Positions 11,536-22,138 of a stretch of 64,000 nt of DNA are shown here, in pieces. Numbering within the stretch: position 1 is the first letter of the stretch; every line of letters starts with the position of its first letter. The position numbers and the translations under genes were made by a program. Source of the DNA: Turbatrix aceti (Eukaryota > Nematoda > Chromadorea > Rhabditida > Panagrolaimidae); contig OZ017768.1 of assembly GCA_963969345.1 (NCBI GenBank), positions 10,518,193-10,582,192 on the forward strand, given 5' to 3'. The notes beneath the pieces were generated by a model. The model worked only from the letters and a program-made list of their open reading frames with translations. It ran no database searches and was not told the DNA's origin.

Positions 11536-14500
11536 GTTATAACCCCATTATTGACCAAAAAAGACGGATTCTTTTGCGTGTTGCTGATCCATCTGGTTTT
11601 CTTTTCTCGCTCCCTCAATCCTCGGTTAATCTCATTATCCCTTCTCTCCTTTTTCTGCACGAGGGATAATACTTTTTTGCACTTGGGTAATGAGCAAAAC
11701 GAACAACGTGTCGTCAGTCAGTCATCATGTTTCTTCGTCAGAGAGGAAGCAAGAAAAAAGAAAAAAAAGCCGGTGTCGATTCGATGGCAGCGGTCGTTAT
11801 CGTCTGGACTCATCACATTTTTGTGCAATAAATTGACGCGCCTCACGGATACTCATCGTTTGCAAAAATGTATACGCGCATGTTTCATGCCAGTTTAGTT
11901 TGAAACTTGTGCAGACACTGACGCCTGCCAGTTACTGCCAGCCTGAGGACTGACCAGTTGTGAGGACTCTGCGCGCGGACAAAAAGGTGTTTTGGATAAT
12001 TAGTGACGGATTTTCGCTTTGTTATCCCTTTATCCTGCTTCGAGGTAACAAAAAGCTTGCCGCCGATAATTTTTACAGCATAGCCAAACGAGTATCTTCT
12101 GGACCGATGAATCAGTTGGAAAGAGTGCATGAGATGAAACAATGGGCATACGATCTATTTAGCGAGCTGATATGTGACGCACACCACCTGGTTATCGAAC
12201 CATGAAAAAACAAATCATGGACATATGGTAACATTTAGGCATTCTGATTGCAATTCGCTTGTTATTACTTGACGAGCTTTGATGTTTAGCAAGCACCGAA
12301 ACTGGACAGCAAAAAAAATGATTGGAATTTTTCAAGGTCAAAATGACAGCTGCTTTTACGATTTCGCACTTTTATCGTAAACTTATGACCACCCACCTTG
12401 CTTTTTTTTGATATAAAAAATGTAAAACGACCACTCAAGTTGTTGCAAAAACTTATTTTAAAAAACCCAAGTTTGGAACTTTACAATTTCCACAACATCA
12501 TTTTGTGGAGTCATGGAAAAACATCAAATTCAAAAAAAACATACGGAAAACGTAATTTTTTTTTAAAGTTGTTTCAATTTTAGTTTTTTTGATTGTGTAC
12601 GCATTGTTTTTTTCATTTCGCGCAAATATGTTTTTTTCATCCTCTTTGTACAATTAAACAGGCAATAAAACATTTCTTTGACATTTTTTCGTTGTAAGAC
12701 ACAAAACTGCAACGTTTTTCAGAAATTGCAGTGAAAAAACAAAAAATATATAATTTCTGTGATCGAACAATTTCTTTTCTTATTTTGTTTCCCTGGATGC
12801 CAAAAAAACCATTGATCAGAAGTCACAATCCGTCACTCATTTCACTTATCCAGGAAAACAAACGGTCACAAAACGCAGGTCTGCCTGCAGGATACATCCC
12901 AAAACAGTTATAATAACCCATCACCGGGGTAAATATGTATATCTACTCTGTTTCTCATGAACAGCTCCCCATACGTGCATATGTATTTCCTTGAGTTTTG
13001 CAAAAGAGGAAAGAAAAAAGTCAGTCTCCCAACGCCTAAAATCCGCTAATCTTGTTGATCTCACCCAATACATGCAACGTCGCTCGTATATCCCTCATTT
13101 TTTGTGCCCTGAAAAAGCCTCCCTTTTTGCAAGATAAACAAAAAAAATGATATCTTGCACCCATTTTTTTCATTCTTCGATGTCTATTTTTGGGGCGCCA
13201 GAAAAAAACGTGCTTGATTAATTAATCGATCGTATCTCGGCAAAGAATGCCGACTATAGCAACTTGTTTTTTTAGCACAAATATTTCAATAATTCTGTTT
13301 CGCGATTATTGACTTCCTGAGAAAAAAACATGAAAAATGGTTTTTCCGTATTTTATTGACTGTTCACTTGCACAGATTTTTTTTTTGAAAAAACAAATGT
13401 GCTTGTTAATGTACATCATTAACTGTTTCCTACTTTTCTGTTTCATCGTTCCATAAAAATAAAGAGTCTCTTCAATGGTTTTTTGTGCGTATTGTTTCAC
13501 CGCGTCAGGCAGTTCTTAAAAAAAGCCCACACCGGATGATTGGTCCCTTTGAAGTGTAACGCTACCACATAAAAGTCACATTTAAAATCCATTGATCTGT
13601 GACAAATTAATGACTGTGATGAATCACACTCACAGAGATCATCGCTGGGGATCGTCACAAAACTGCAATAAACATAAATAATAAATGCATGCAATACAAA
13701 AGCAAAGCGACCACCCTGTAAGTATGAAAAAAACTGAAGAATTTATTTTTACAAAGTAAAACGCTTCATTTTTTGATTCAGACCAAATGTGTACTGTTTT
13801 CGAATTTTTGAAATTTTCTTAAAGAAAGAAAAAATGCAACAAATTTTTTGGGCATCCGGATTTCTAAAATCCCCCGAAGGCTTTGACCAGATGGCAGACA
13901 TTTTTTCGTCGGGTTTTTTTAGACAGACACCTACAATTGAAGTAAGATAAGAGAGGTTGTAATTCGTCAAGCACGGTTTTTTGTGAAACAGGAAAATTGA
14001 TAATTGATGGGTTCGGAATTTCAAATGTTGCGATTAGCACTTGGATCATCGTCCCAAATTAAATTGAAATTAAAATGGCAGTTTTGTGGATTACTGACGT
14101 TCAATAGTGACTGAAGTTACCAAATATCAAATGCATAACAAAAAAAATTTGCAAGACGAAACAATAATTATAAGTTGGAGATACCATTTGAACTGCAACA
14201 GACACAATGTAATATCTCTGGTCTTCGTGCAATCTCTTTTTTGATCACTGTTGAATATAAAAAATATTGCATAAAATGTTTTTGTGGCAGGCAACATGTC
14301 AGTTTCCGCATGTTGCCAGCAACGTGTTGTTTGTCCCAAATTATTTTTAAAGTAAAACAAAAATGTTGTAATCACCTGTTTTTGCAAATCTTTTTAGTCC
14401 CAAATTGCAAACTTTTTTTTTTGTTTTCAACACCTTTGAAATCCTCCCTGAGGCAATTTCAGAGTCAGCGTCGAAAAACTGTCAATCACCACGCTGTGAT

Positions 14501-14739
14501 TTGTCAAATCCAACAAATTTTTGTTCATCAGGACAAAAATATGTAATAATCCTGTTCTGTACATCATATTAGGCATGTTTTTGATTTATCGCATCTCAAG
14601 CGTGCAAAGAGGACATCTGGTCATCATCGGCTTATACGATAACGATCGGTGTTTTCTGCCTGAAGAAAAAGGGGGACCAAGAAGGGGAGCTCCGATTGGA
14701 GGTGACAAGTAGTCCTCTTATGTTTGGAGAAGATCGGTA

Positions 14740-15847
14740 CACTACGCGAAAAAATCCCGACACGAAGCGCGTGCGCATTTTTGCGCGTTTTTTTGAAAGT
14801 GATGTCTATTTGGCGTCATTTTTCGGGTATTCATAATTTTTTTCTTAGTTTTGCCATTCACCACTCTTAACAACCACAGACCGACAATTCAAATGCACTT
14901 TTGACCTAATTGATAACTCATCATAGCGCTCCGCTACAACGCAGCGAAAATGCTATTGCATGAAAAAACCGTTGTGCCGTTCTCAAAACTGGGATCGTTA
15001 TTCCGTATTTTGGCAGTCTACGCACCTTCTACACACTCATTGATTAAGTTGGAGCCCATGGTGGTGCCATTTGTATCGATCACTTTTGTGATATAACGGT
15101 TTACAATTTGACCCTTTTGACGTGTGTCGTCGGGACCACCTGAGTACAGCGATATTGCCCCAAATGTGTTTTATCGTACTCATTTGGCCCCGCAGGGCTC
15201 AAAAAACAAAAAAAAGTATGTGGCAATAGTGATATTGAAGTTCTCGTCGACGTACTCCTTTTGCTTCATAAAAACCTAGGGTAACACTATGCACGCGTGC
15301 GCGCAGAGTGTTCCTTGTTCTACCATAGGGTATTCTTGCCTTTGGGCATCATTGATTAGTGATATATGGCTACTTTTTTTGTTTTTTGAGCCCTGCGGGG
15401 CCAAATGAGTACGATAAAACACATTTGGGGCAATATCGCTGTACTCAGGTGGTCCCGACGACACACGTCAAAAGGGTCAAATTGTAAACCGTTATATCAC
15501 AAAAGTGATCGATACAAATGGCACCACCATGGGCTCCAACTTAATCAATGAGTGTGTAGAAGGTGCGTAGACTGCCAAAATACGGAATAACGATCCCAGT
15601 TTTGAGAACGGCACAACGGTTTTTTCATGCAATAGCATTTTCGCTGCGTTGTAGCGGAGCGCTATGATGAGTTATCAATTAGGTCAAAAGTGCATTTGAA
15701 TTGTCGGTCTGTGGTTGTTAAGAGTGGTGAATGGCAAAACTAAGAAAAAATTATGAATACCCGAAAAATGACGCCAAATAGACATCACTTTCAAAAAAAA
15801 ACGCAAAAATGCGCACGCGCTTCGTGTCGGGATTTTTTCGCGTAGTG
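14740..15847. mobile_element. Foldback DNA element with ~475-bp inverted arms
   Basis: A 1108-bp element with nearly perfect inverted arms (about 14740-15215 and 15372-15847) around a roughly 155-bp unpaired centre. The ends read CACTACGCGAAAAAATCCCG and its complement. It is flanked by a perfect 6-bp duplication TCGGTA (14734-14739 and 15848-15853). No transposase is encoded. The near identity of the arms implies recent insertion or arm-to-arm conversion. I cannot assign a superfamily. Confidence 0.88.
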
Positions 15848-16989
15848 TCGGTATCAGTGCGCCGGCTTTCATCCCACAGGCACCGCTATCCCGTCCTTTT
15901 GCGTGAAGCATTCTTTCTTCTTTTCTTTTTTTTGTAACATTCTTGCTTTGCAAGAGGCGCGGTCTGCGCACACACACACGCTGCGTGGAAAAAAGTTCCC
16001 GCAAGCTATCGTAAATTCCCTGGGGGTAGGCGTGGTCCACATGGGTGTTGGCTTGTTGGGGTGAGGATATATACGATCCGACACCTTGCTGACTGACCAC
16101 TTCCACTTGCATTTCGCTGCCAGTCTTGTGCCTACCGGTCGGTGGCTTGCCAATCATTTTGTTAACTGTTTTAATGCTACCATTCGGTTTAACAAAAAAC
16201 AACTTTTTTCTGTCAAAAAATTTTTCATAAGCGTTTTTTTTGAAGCTTTGTTTATATTTTTAATCATCGTAATATATTTTTCGATACGTCAAAAAATTTT
16301 TTGATAAAAATTAATTTGCCAGTTACAAATCAAAATTTTTTTACATGTCAAAAAATACGAACATTTTTTACTGACCAGTCTGTGTTCTCTTTAAATCAAG
16401 ATAAGCAGTCCTGGAATGTGCGAAGTAAAGGGAAGAGGATAGCTATCAATTGGCGCCGTCGGCTGCCAGCTTTTTTTTCATCCCCTCTTTCTTCCTGATT
16501 TTCATCAATACCACCCCATTATCCTACCTCCGCTCCCCTGCTCCGCCCTCCCTAATCCCCTGACAAGCAACCTCATTGTGTCAACACTACTTATTTACCA
16601 GTGATTACTGTCGAGATGTATGTATTTTTTCGTTTCTCTTCCAGGACAGAAAAAAAAGAAAGATACCTTGAGTTTCTTTCTGGAAGAGAAAAAGAAAGGA
16701 TAATAGCCTGCCTGTCTGTCAGTGAGTTGACGTGAGGTCGGACTTCCATCCCGCTGGTTTGTCTGAGAAGAACTAACCAGAAGGCAAGTCGTACATAAAC
16801 TAAGTGACCACCGACCGACCGGACCGGCCCGAACCATTCGATTGAATTTATGGGTTTCAGTCGATTGGTGTGACGATTTTTAACAATTAAGCCATTACTT
16901 ACCTTTTTATTGAAATTTAATCATGTGGACCGTGAAAAAGTTTTTGTCGCGAACTGGATTCGAACCGGGGCCATACTCATACAGTAATC

Positions 16990-17004
16990 CTTTTTTCAGA
17001 GACC
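16990..17004 (+). promoter_or_regulatory. Candidate trans-splice acceptor for collagen gene
   Basis: A T-rich acceptor TTTTTTCAG ends at 16999, five bases before the ATG. No upstream exon is visible, so spliced-leader addition is the likely use. This is inference. Confidence 0.5.
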
Positions 17005-18242
17005 ATGGGTAGCACTGAGAAGGCACAATTCATGGCGTCTCTCGGTGAATTCACCGAGAAGGACCTCCAGCACTTCCGGCGATTCGCCTTCATCGCGGTG
17101 GCCATGTCAACGGTTACAATGCTGACGTGTATTGTCATCATGCCCCTCAGCTATCAGTACATCCAGCGGATTCAATCCAGCATGACGTCTGACGTCGAGT
17201 TCTGCAGATCCAGAAATCGCGATCTCTGGTCGGAGGTTGTCACCGTTCAGCTCGGCAAAGGACAGTTTGACCGCGCAGAACGCTTCCGTCGTGAAGCGGC
17301 CAACAACAGCAACGGTCGCTGGCTCTTTGGCCACTTTGTCCAGACCCATGAGTCTCGAGAGTGAGTTGGACAAACGAGGGACCCCTACAGTAAGATGACC
17401 ATTTTAGAGCTGCCCTCCAAGCCCAGTCCAACTACGCTGTCAAGGGCGACGTCCGTCGTCAGGACCCCTATGCCGCTGGCCGCGCAGCTTCCGCCGACTC
17501 CGGATACGATACCGGATCTTCGGCTGATACAGGCACAACTCCCGCAAGCTCCTACGCCGGTGCTGCCTCAGCTGCTGGCTCATCCGTCCCCGCCGACACC
17601 AGAAACTGCCGCGTCGGACCCGCCGGTCCTCCCGGTGACTCCGGTACTCCCGGCCAGCCCGGTGCCGACGGCAAGCCCGGTGAAGACGGTGCTCCCGGCC
17701 AGGACGCTCCCCCGCTCAAGGAAATCCTCAGCCAGCCCTGCGTCCGCGAATGCCCCCAGGGCGCTCCCGGTCCCCCAGGCCCTCCCGGAGACAAGGGTTC
17801 TCGCGGATACCCCGGCGAAGCTGGATCCCCCGGATCTGCTGGAAAGCCCGGAGCCAAGGGCCCCGTCGGCAATGTCGGTCCTCAGGGCCCCGTCGGTCCT
17901 CCTGGCCGTCAAGGAGAAAACGGACCTCCTGGCAAGCACGTTCCCGGCATTGCTCCCCCCGGACCTCCTGGCCGCACCGGCGAAATGGGCCCCCCTGGAC
18001 CTCCCGGCGAAGCAGGTGCCAAGGGCAACCCTGGCATTCCCGGTCCCCCTGGCGAGCCCGGAGACATCGGAAACTCCGGTCCCTTCGGCAAGCCCGGTGC
18101 TCCCGGCCCTGTCGGTCCTCCTGGTCCTCTTGGAGACAAGGGTGCTTGCAACTGCAACCGTAAGTCATATCGTATCCCCCTACAGTATCCCAAAAATAAA
18201 ATGTCATCAATTTCAGCCCCTCGAACTCCCCCGGGTTACTAA
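17005..18242 (+). CDS. Nematode cuticle collagen
   Basis: Structural collagen of the exoskeleton, 377 aa. Exons: 17005-17360, 17408-18159, 18217-18242. The N-terminus (residues about 20-60) has the nematode cuticle collagen N-terminal domain with a hydrophobic signal-anchor segment ([20 protein letters not shown]). A region with Arg-rich and dibasic sites follows (SRNRD, RFRREA), where subtilisin-like proteases usually trim the propeptide. A Gly/Ser/Ala-rich spacer is then followed by Gly-X-Y blocks interrupted by Cys-containing breaks (TRNCRVGP and [10 protein letters not shown]), and the protein ends CNCNPPRTPPGY after a 26-nt last exon. Cys spacing and C-terminus are typical of the COL family. 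Chains trimerise in the ER before secretion. High GC at third positions in the Gly-X-Y part suggests strong expression. Numerous paralogs exist, so no symbol is given. Confidence 0.96.
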
Positions 18243-19118
18243 GCCACGTCATCACCGCCATTCTGTTTTCTGGCATCGCGACGATTCCTTCTTCAGTCAA
18301 AAGAAGGTTCACCTACTTTTCTGTTATACCTGGATTAACGATGTTATACCAAAAACCAAGTCTGCAATACTATTAACCACAAAAAAATTTATCAAGGGCC
18401 TTTTGTATCTTCACTTCCGCATTTCTGACCATGACTCCTCAAAATACAGTTTTCCACGTTTTCACCCGAAAACCGATCATTAATCGCTGTTCGATAAAGT
18501 TATCAAACAACCGTCTGCCACACAGTTGTGCCTGTACAATAAGTCACTTTCCCCTGCAGTATGCCTAAACGTGTGTTTTTGATGACTGTTTTTGGTGAAA
18601 ATGAATAAACATTCTTTTGTCAACTAAATATTCAGCTCGTTAATGGAAAAAAAGGGTGTTGTCTGACATACATATCGTATACCAAAAAAACAACCAATAT
18701 TCGAAAAACAAAAGTTTGAAACATTTTTGTTGCAAAAGTATGCAAGGCGCGCAAGGCTTCGAAATTTTGGAGATCATCGGGTTCCGGGATTTCATTCCGG
18801 GTGATTACAATATTTATTGCTAACATAAATGTCAAAAAAAAGTATTTTTAACAACATTAAAAAAATACTAATTTAAGTAAAAAAACTTAAAATATTTACT
18901 TACAAAATAAATTTAAAAAAATTTCATATATTGAATAAAAAATTTGTATCCATGAAAAATTGTCTATTTTTTTCATAATCATGTAAAAAATAAAACAATT
19001 ACAACCAGCTTGAGCAAATCATTTCAATCAAACGACAACGGTTTTTTAATCACACGCAAAAATCCACAAACTTCACAGACAATGAAAAAAGTTAAAAAAA
19101 ACCAAACACATCACAGAA
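18243..19118. other. Convergent 3' flanks, no gene
   Basis: AT-rich sequence between the collagen stop and the POLD2 stop, holding their 3' UTRs (AATAAA-like signals are abundant). I see no RNA gene or repeat. Confidence 0.5.
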
Positions 19119-21668
19119 TCAAAGAACACGTAAGAGCTGCGACTCGCGGGTTCTCAAATTGAAAATCACAGCCGTCTTGGTGTCAGCAAAAGTCGGCAAG
19201 CTGATGAGATGAACTTTTTGACCATTTTGTGCCGTAATAGTTTCGCTCGCGTATGTCGGCTGATTTCCGACGAAGAAGACATCCGGCAGCTCGTCAAGGG
19301 CAAAGATGTCCCGCTTATCCGTCCCCGAGAACGGGAAGCAGTCCAGGTGGTCAGGTGCCGACGGAGCGAGGTGTCCGAGCTCGATGATCTGCTTCATGAT
19401 GTCGAGCGGCGACCGGCCAGGAACAGTCAGTCGGCGAATCGAGTTCACGTTGGCACCCGAAGTTCCCAGAAAATGGAGACCCTTGATGGCAAAGGAGTAG
19501 GGATTGGTGACGGAGTGCAGCTGACGAGAGGGCTTACGGTAGATGCCGTAGCCCGCAGGCTGGGTGTTTTCCTTGTTGATCCTCACCGGGCCTCCGCCGA
19601 CCTTTTCCCACTTCTTGCCTGCCCTCGGAGCGTCCAGAAGAGTGTCAGGAATGTCGTAGAGATTGGGGTCGTTTTGGGAGACGATAAAGGGCTCGAAGAT
19701 GCCGCGGGGCATGGGCTGCTGGGGCCACATGAGAGAGGCTGGATCCAAGTCACCGGGCATGATGTCGACGTCAAAACGCTTCTATAAAGCGATTAAAAAA
19801 AACATGGCAAAAACGCAACACAAAATAAAAATAACGAAACTTGAAAATTCTACCGTAAATTTGAACAACTGAGCAAATAAAAATTGTTCAGTTTTGAAAA
19901 AAAAATCGTAAAGGGAAAATAAAATTTTTTTAATGGGTACATAAAGTAATGTTTTAGGACGATTTTAATGTTATCCGCAGAATCGAAACTTTCAAAAATA
20001 ACATAATAAGTCTAACTTGTGACGCACACAAAGTAACATTTTAGTACGATTTGGATGTTCGCACTGACGTAACGTAACATTTTATGCAATTTTTTTGTTA
20101 TTCAGCGTATGTGAAGTAACATTTTTTTCAGTAAAATAATATTTTTTGTTACGTTCACAAAATTTTCTGAGCTTGTTTCTTCCCCAAAATAAAAACTCAC
20201 AAACAAATTAAAAACGCGATTGCCAAGTTGATCAATAATCTGGACAGCCGGGTCAATGTGTCGGCCAAGTGGCATGGGGTCGTTGATATTGGTCTTCTAA
20301 AAAATTTTAACAAAAATTATACACAAAAATTTTTTGTATGTACTCACGTTGCATTCTTCGCATTCACAGAACGTCACAGCGGTGTCACCGGCAAAGACGA
20401 CACGAGCCAGGTTCCCGGCATATGGCTTGTCAAGCTGAAAAAAAAATTTATATACAAAAAATTATTTTTAAAAAACGTACCATTTTGTTGGAAATAGAAA
20501 TAAGTAGTCGAGATCGTTCCACAAAGGTCAGGTGATCAGCCCGAAGGCCGGAGAGGAAAAGAACGTAGCTGAAACAGTATTTTTAATAAAAACTGCGACT
20601 TCGCGCTATCAAGCGTAAAAACGTGGAATCCAGTCGGTCTGGCCGAGTGGTCTAAGGCGCGTGGTTCAGGTCCACGTCCACTTCTGTGGGCGCAGGTTCG
20701 AATCCTGCGGCCGACATCTAACCTTTTGCAAAATTCAGGTAAAATTTAAAAAAAACAAAGCGAAACCAATACTTTAGGTCAAAGAATTTTTTTTAATAAA
20801 AATTTGTTCAAAAAATAAACAAAAACTCACCAATCAGCATCCAAAACCACCTCAGGTCTGGGTGGAGGCATGGCTGGGTAGATGATCTGCTCGACGTCGA
20901 ATGTGTAGTCAGCCTGCTTGACGCCGACGATGCCAAGGGCCATGCCGGTCGTGAAGACGCCAATATCAATCTTGTTGAGACGAGTGATTTGTTTGTGCTC
21001 GTCTTCGAGCTCGACAAAATCCTTGTCCGAAGCCAGGGATTCGAGCTGAATTCTGTTGACTCCAACTGCAATCTCCTGGTCTTCTTCTTCGGCATCGAGG
21101 CCTTGGAGTACCGATTCCCGGTTTGCCATGCGTTTCACGGTGATGCCGAGGACCAGGACGCGTTGACCAATCGGGGCGTCAGAGGCTGTGGTGTGCTCGA
21201 TGTCTTCGTCTGAAAAAAATATAATATAACAGATCGAAAGCAAAAAAAAATAAATAAAGGGCATGAAATATGCTACTTGGCATGAGATCCAATATTTTCA
21301 GGTTAGGATAAAATAAAAACGCTTATTTAACGTTACTTCACACCTCACACGCTAATTTCCCCAAATTTTCCCGAAAACTCACCAATTTGAGCCGCAGCGC
21401 TCTTGATGATGCGGTCCCGCATGTATTCGAGTCTCGTGGCATAGACGTGAAAGTACTGACGCTCGTAGAAAGGCAAGGGATCATCCTTGGTCTTCTTCGG
21501 ATCGTAGACGTATCGCTCACCGGTGAACTCGTAGTCGAAGGGATGCACATCCTGAGCACCCTGTCTGCGTCCCTGTTGCCGAGTTGCAGGAGCGTTGTCG
21601 TTGAAAGTCTCATCCGCTGCGATCTCGGCGAGAAGGGCATCTTCGTTCATCGAAACATCTCCGCTCAT
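19119..21668 (-). CDS. POLD2: DNA polymerase delta small (B) subunit
   Basis: Regulatory subunit of replicative DNA polymerase delta, nuclear, about 527 aa. Exons on the minus strand: 21668-21383, 21209-20831, 20568-20481, 20434-20348, 20296-20216 (or 20201), 19781-19119. The N-terminal OB-fold part includes YFHVYATRLEYMRD. The inactive calcineurin-like phosphoesterase part includes CYVLFLSGLRADH, RVVFAGDT, DVDIMPGDLDP, LGTSGANVNSI and HLDCFPF. These match the family block by block. The end of exon 5 is ambiguous: a weak donor GTTTTT gives LGNR-KRFDVD, which fits the family better, while a strong GTGAGT donor 15 nt on adds five residues in frame. Intron 2 contains a tRNA-Leu gene on the other strand, and intron 5 contains diverged copies of the dispersed TTACTTTA repeat. 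Confidence 0.96.
19930..20150. repeat. Diverged copies of the dispersed TTACTTTA/AATAACATT repeat
   Basis: Units such as AAAGTAATGTTTTAG and AAAGTAACATTTTAG recur with roughly 50-80 bp spacing inside POLD2 intron 5. They are related to the better-preserved arrays at 26, 41 and 47 kb but inverted and more degraded. Confidence 0.6.
20633..20716 (+). tRNA. tRNA-Leu (anticodon CAG)
   Basis: A complete cloverleaf of about 84 nt without intron. The acceptor arms GTCGGTC and GGCCGAC pair with two G-T/C-G variants. The A box is TGGCCGAGTGG and the B box GGTTCGAATCC. The anticodon stem GTGG/CCAC encloses loop TTCAGGT (anticodon CAG). There is a long class II variable arm and discriminator A, as leucine tRNAs require. 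It lies inside an intron of POLD2 on the opposite strand. All Pol III signals look intact, so it should be functional. Confidence 0.93.
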
Positions 21669-22138
21669 CGTGGAACTGAAGGAGCCGGAAACTCAAAGAG
21701 GAACTCAACTCGGTGTTTTTCAAAAAAGTGCACAACAACTTCGCGCGTGTTTGCTGGGGACACGACGCCAAAAAAGTTGTTTTTTTATTTCCTCGGCAAA
21801 GCTTTTTTTGCGTTTCTTATTTTTTTGCAAACTAAAGTATTTATTTTTTATTGTTTGTTTTTGATACAAAATGAAATTTTCACCTCTGTTGACACAGACA
21901 TCCGCGCCACGTCACCTGTTGGACGGTCAGCCAGCGCACTGGCGATCGGAGTGCACCTGCATGCATGGATGGACGGTGCATTTGTTCACCTGGGGGCATG
22001 AGTAAACGCCGATGACCAACCATCCCAACGATGATGATGATACACTTTTCTGGGAGGGGGCTAAAAAGGGACAGTCTGGGGTTGATACAGGACAGGTAAA
22101 TAGCTTCACCTCATTTGCTTGGTCAAGCGCTGTTCACC
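21669..22138. promoter_or_regulatory. Shared divergent upstream region, POLD2 and EB-module gene
   Basis: A 470-bp gap between divergently transcribed genes, AT-rich near POLD2 and more mixed near 22000. It presumably holds both promoters; no specific element is recognised. Confidence 0.4.

Larger units (their letters stand above)
11048..17004. other. Six-kilobase stretch without a supportable gene
   Basis: Between the kinase and the collagen gene I find no open frame with recognisable protein character. It contains the hAT-like element at 11132-11535, the foldback element at 14740-15847, and otherwise AT-rich sequence with many A/T homopolymers. A short open frame at 11960-12205 is noted but not supported. 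The last kilobase is the collagen upstream region. Confidence 0.55.

Noticed and set aside
11960..12205. 81-codon open frame ending in HHLVIEP
   Set aside because: No family resemblance, no splice or leader signals, and it lies in an otherwise gene-free region; chance cannot be excluded.
16950..16990. Second B-box-like sequence (minus strand, GGTTCGAATCC) upstream of collagen
   Set aside because: T stem is broken and no D or anticodon arm is present on the 5' side.
17552..18312. Long open frames antisense to and out of frame with the collagen gene
   Set aside because: They are shadows of the GC-rich Gly-X-Y repeats.
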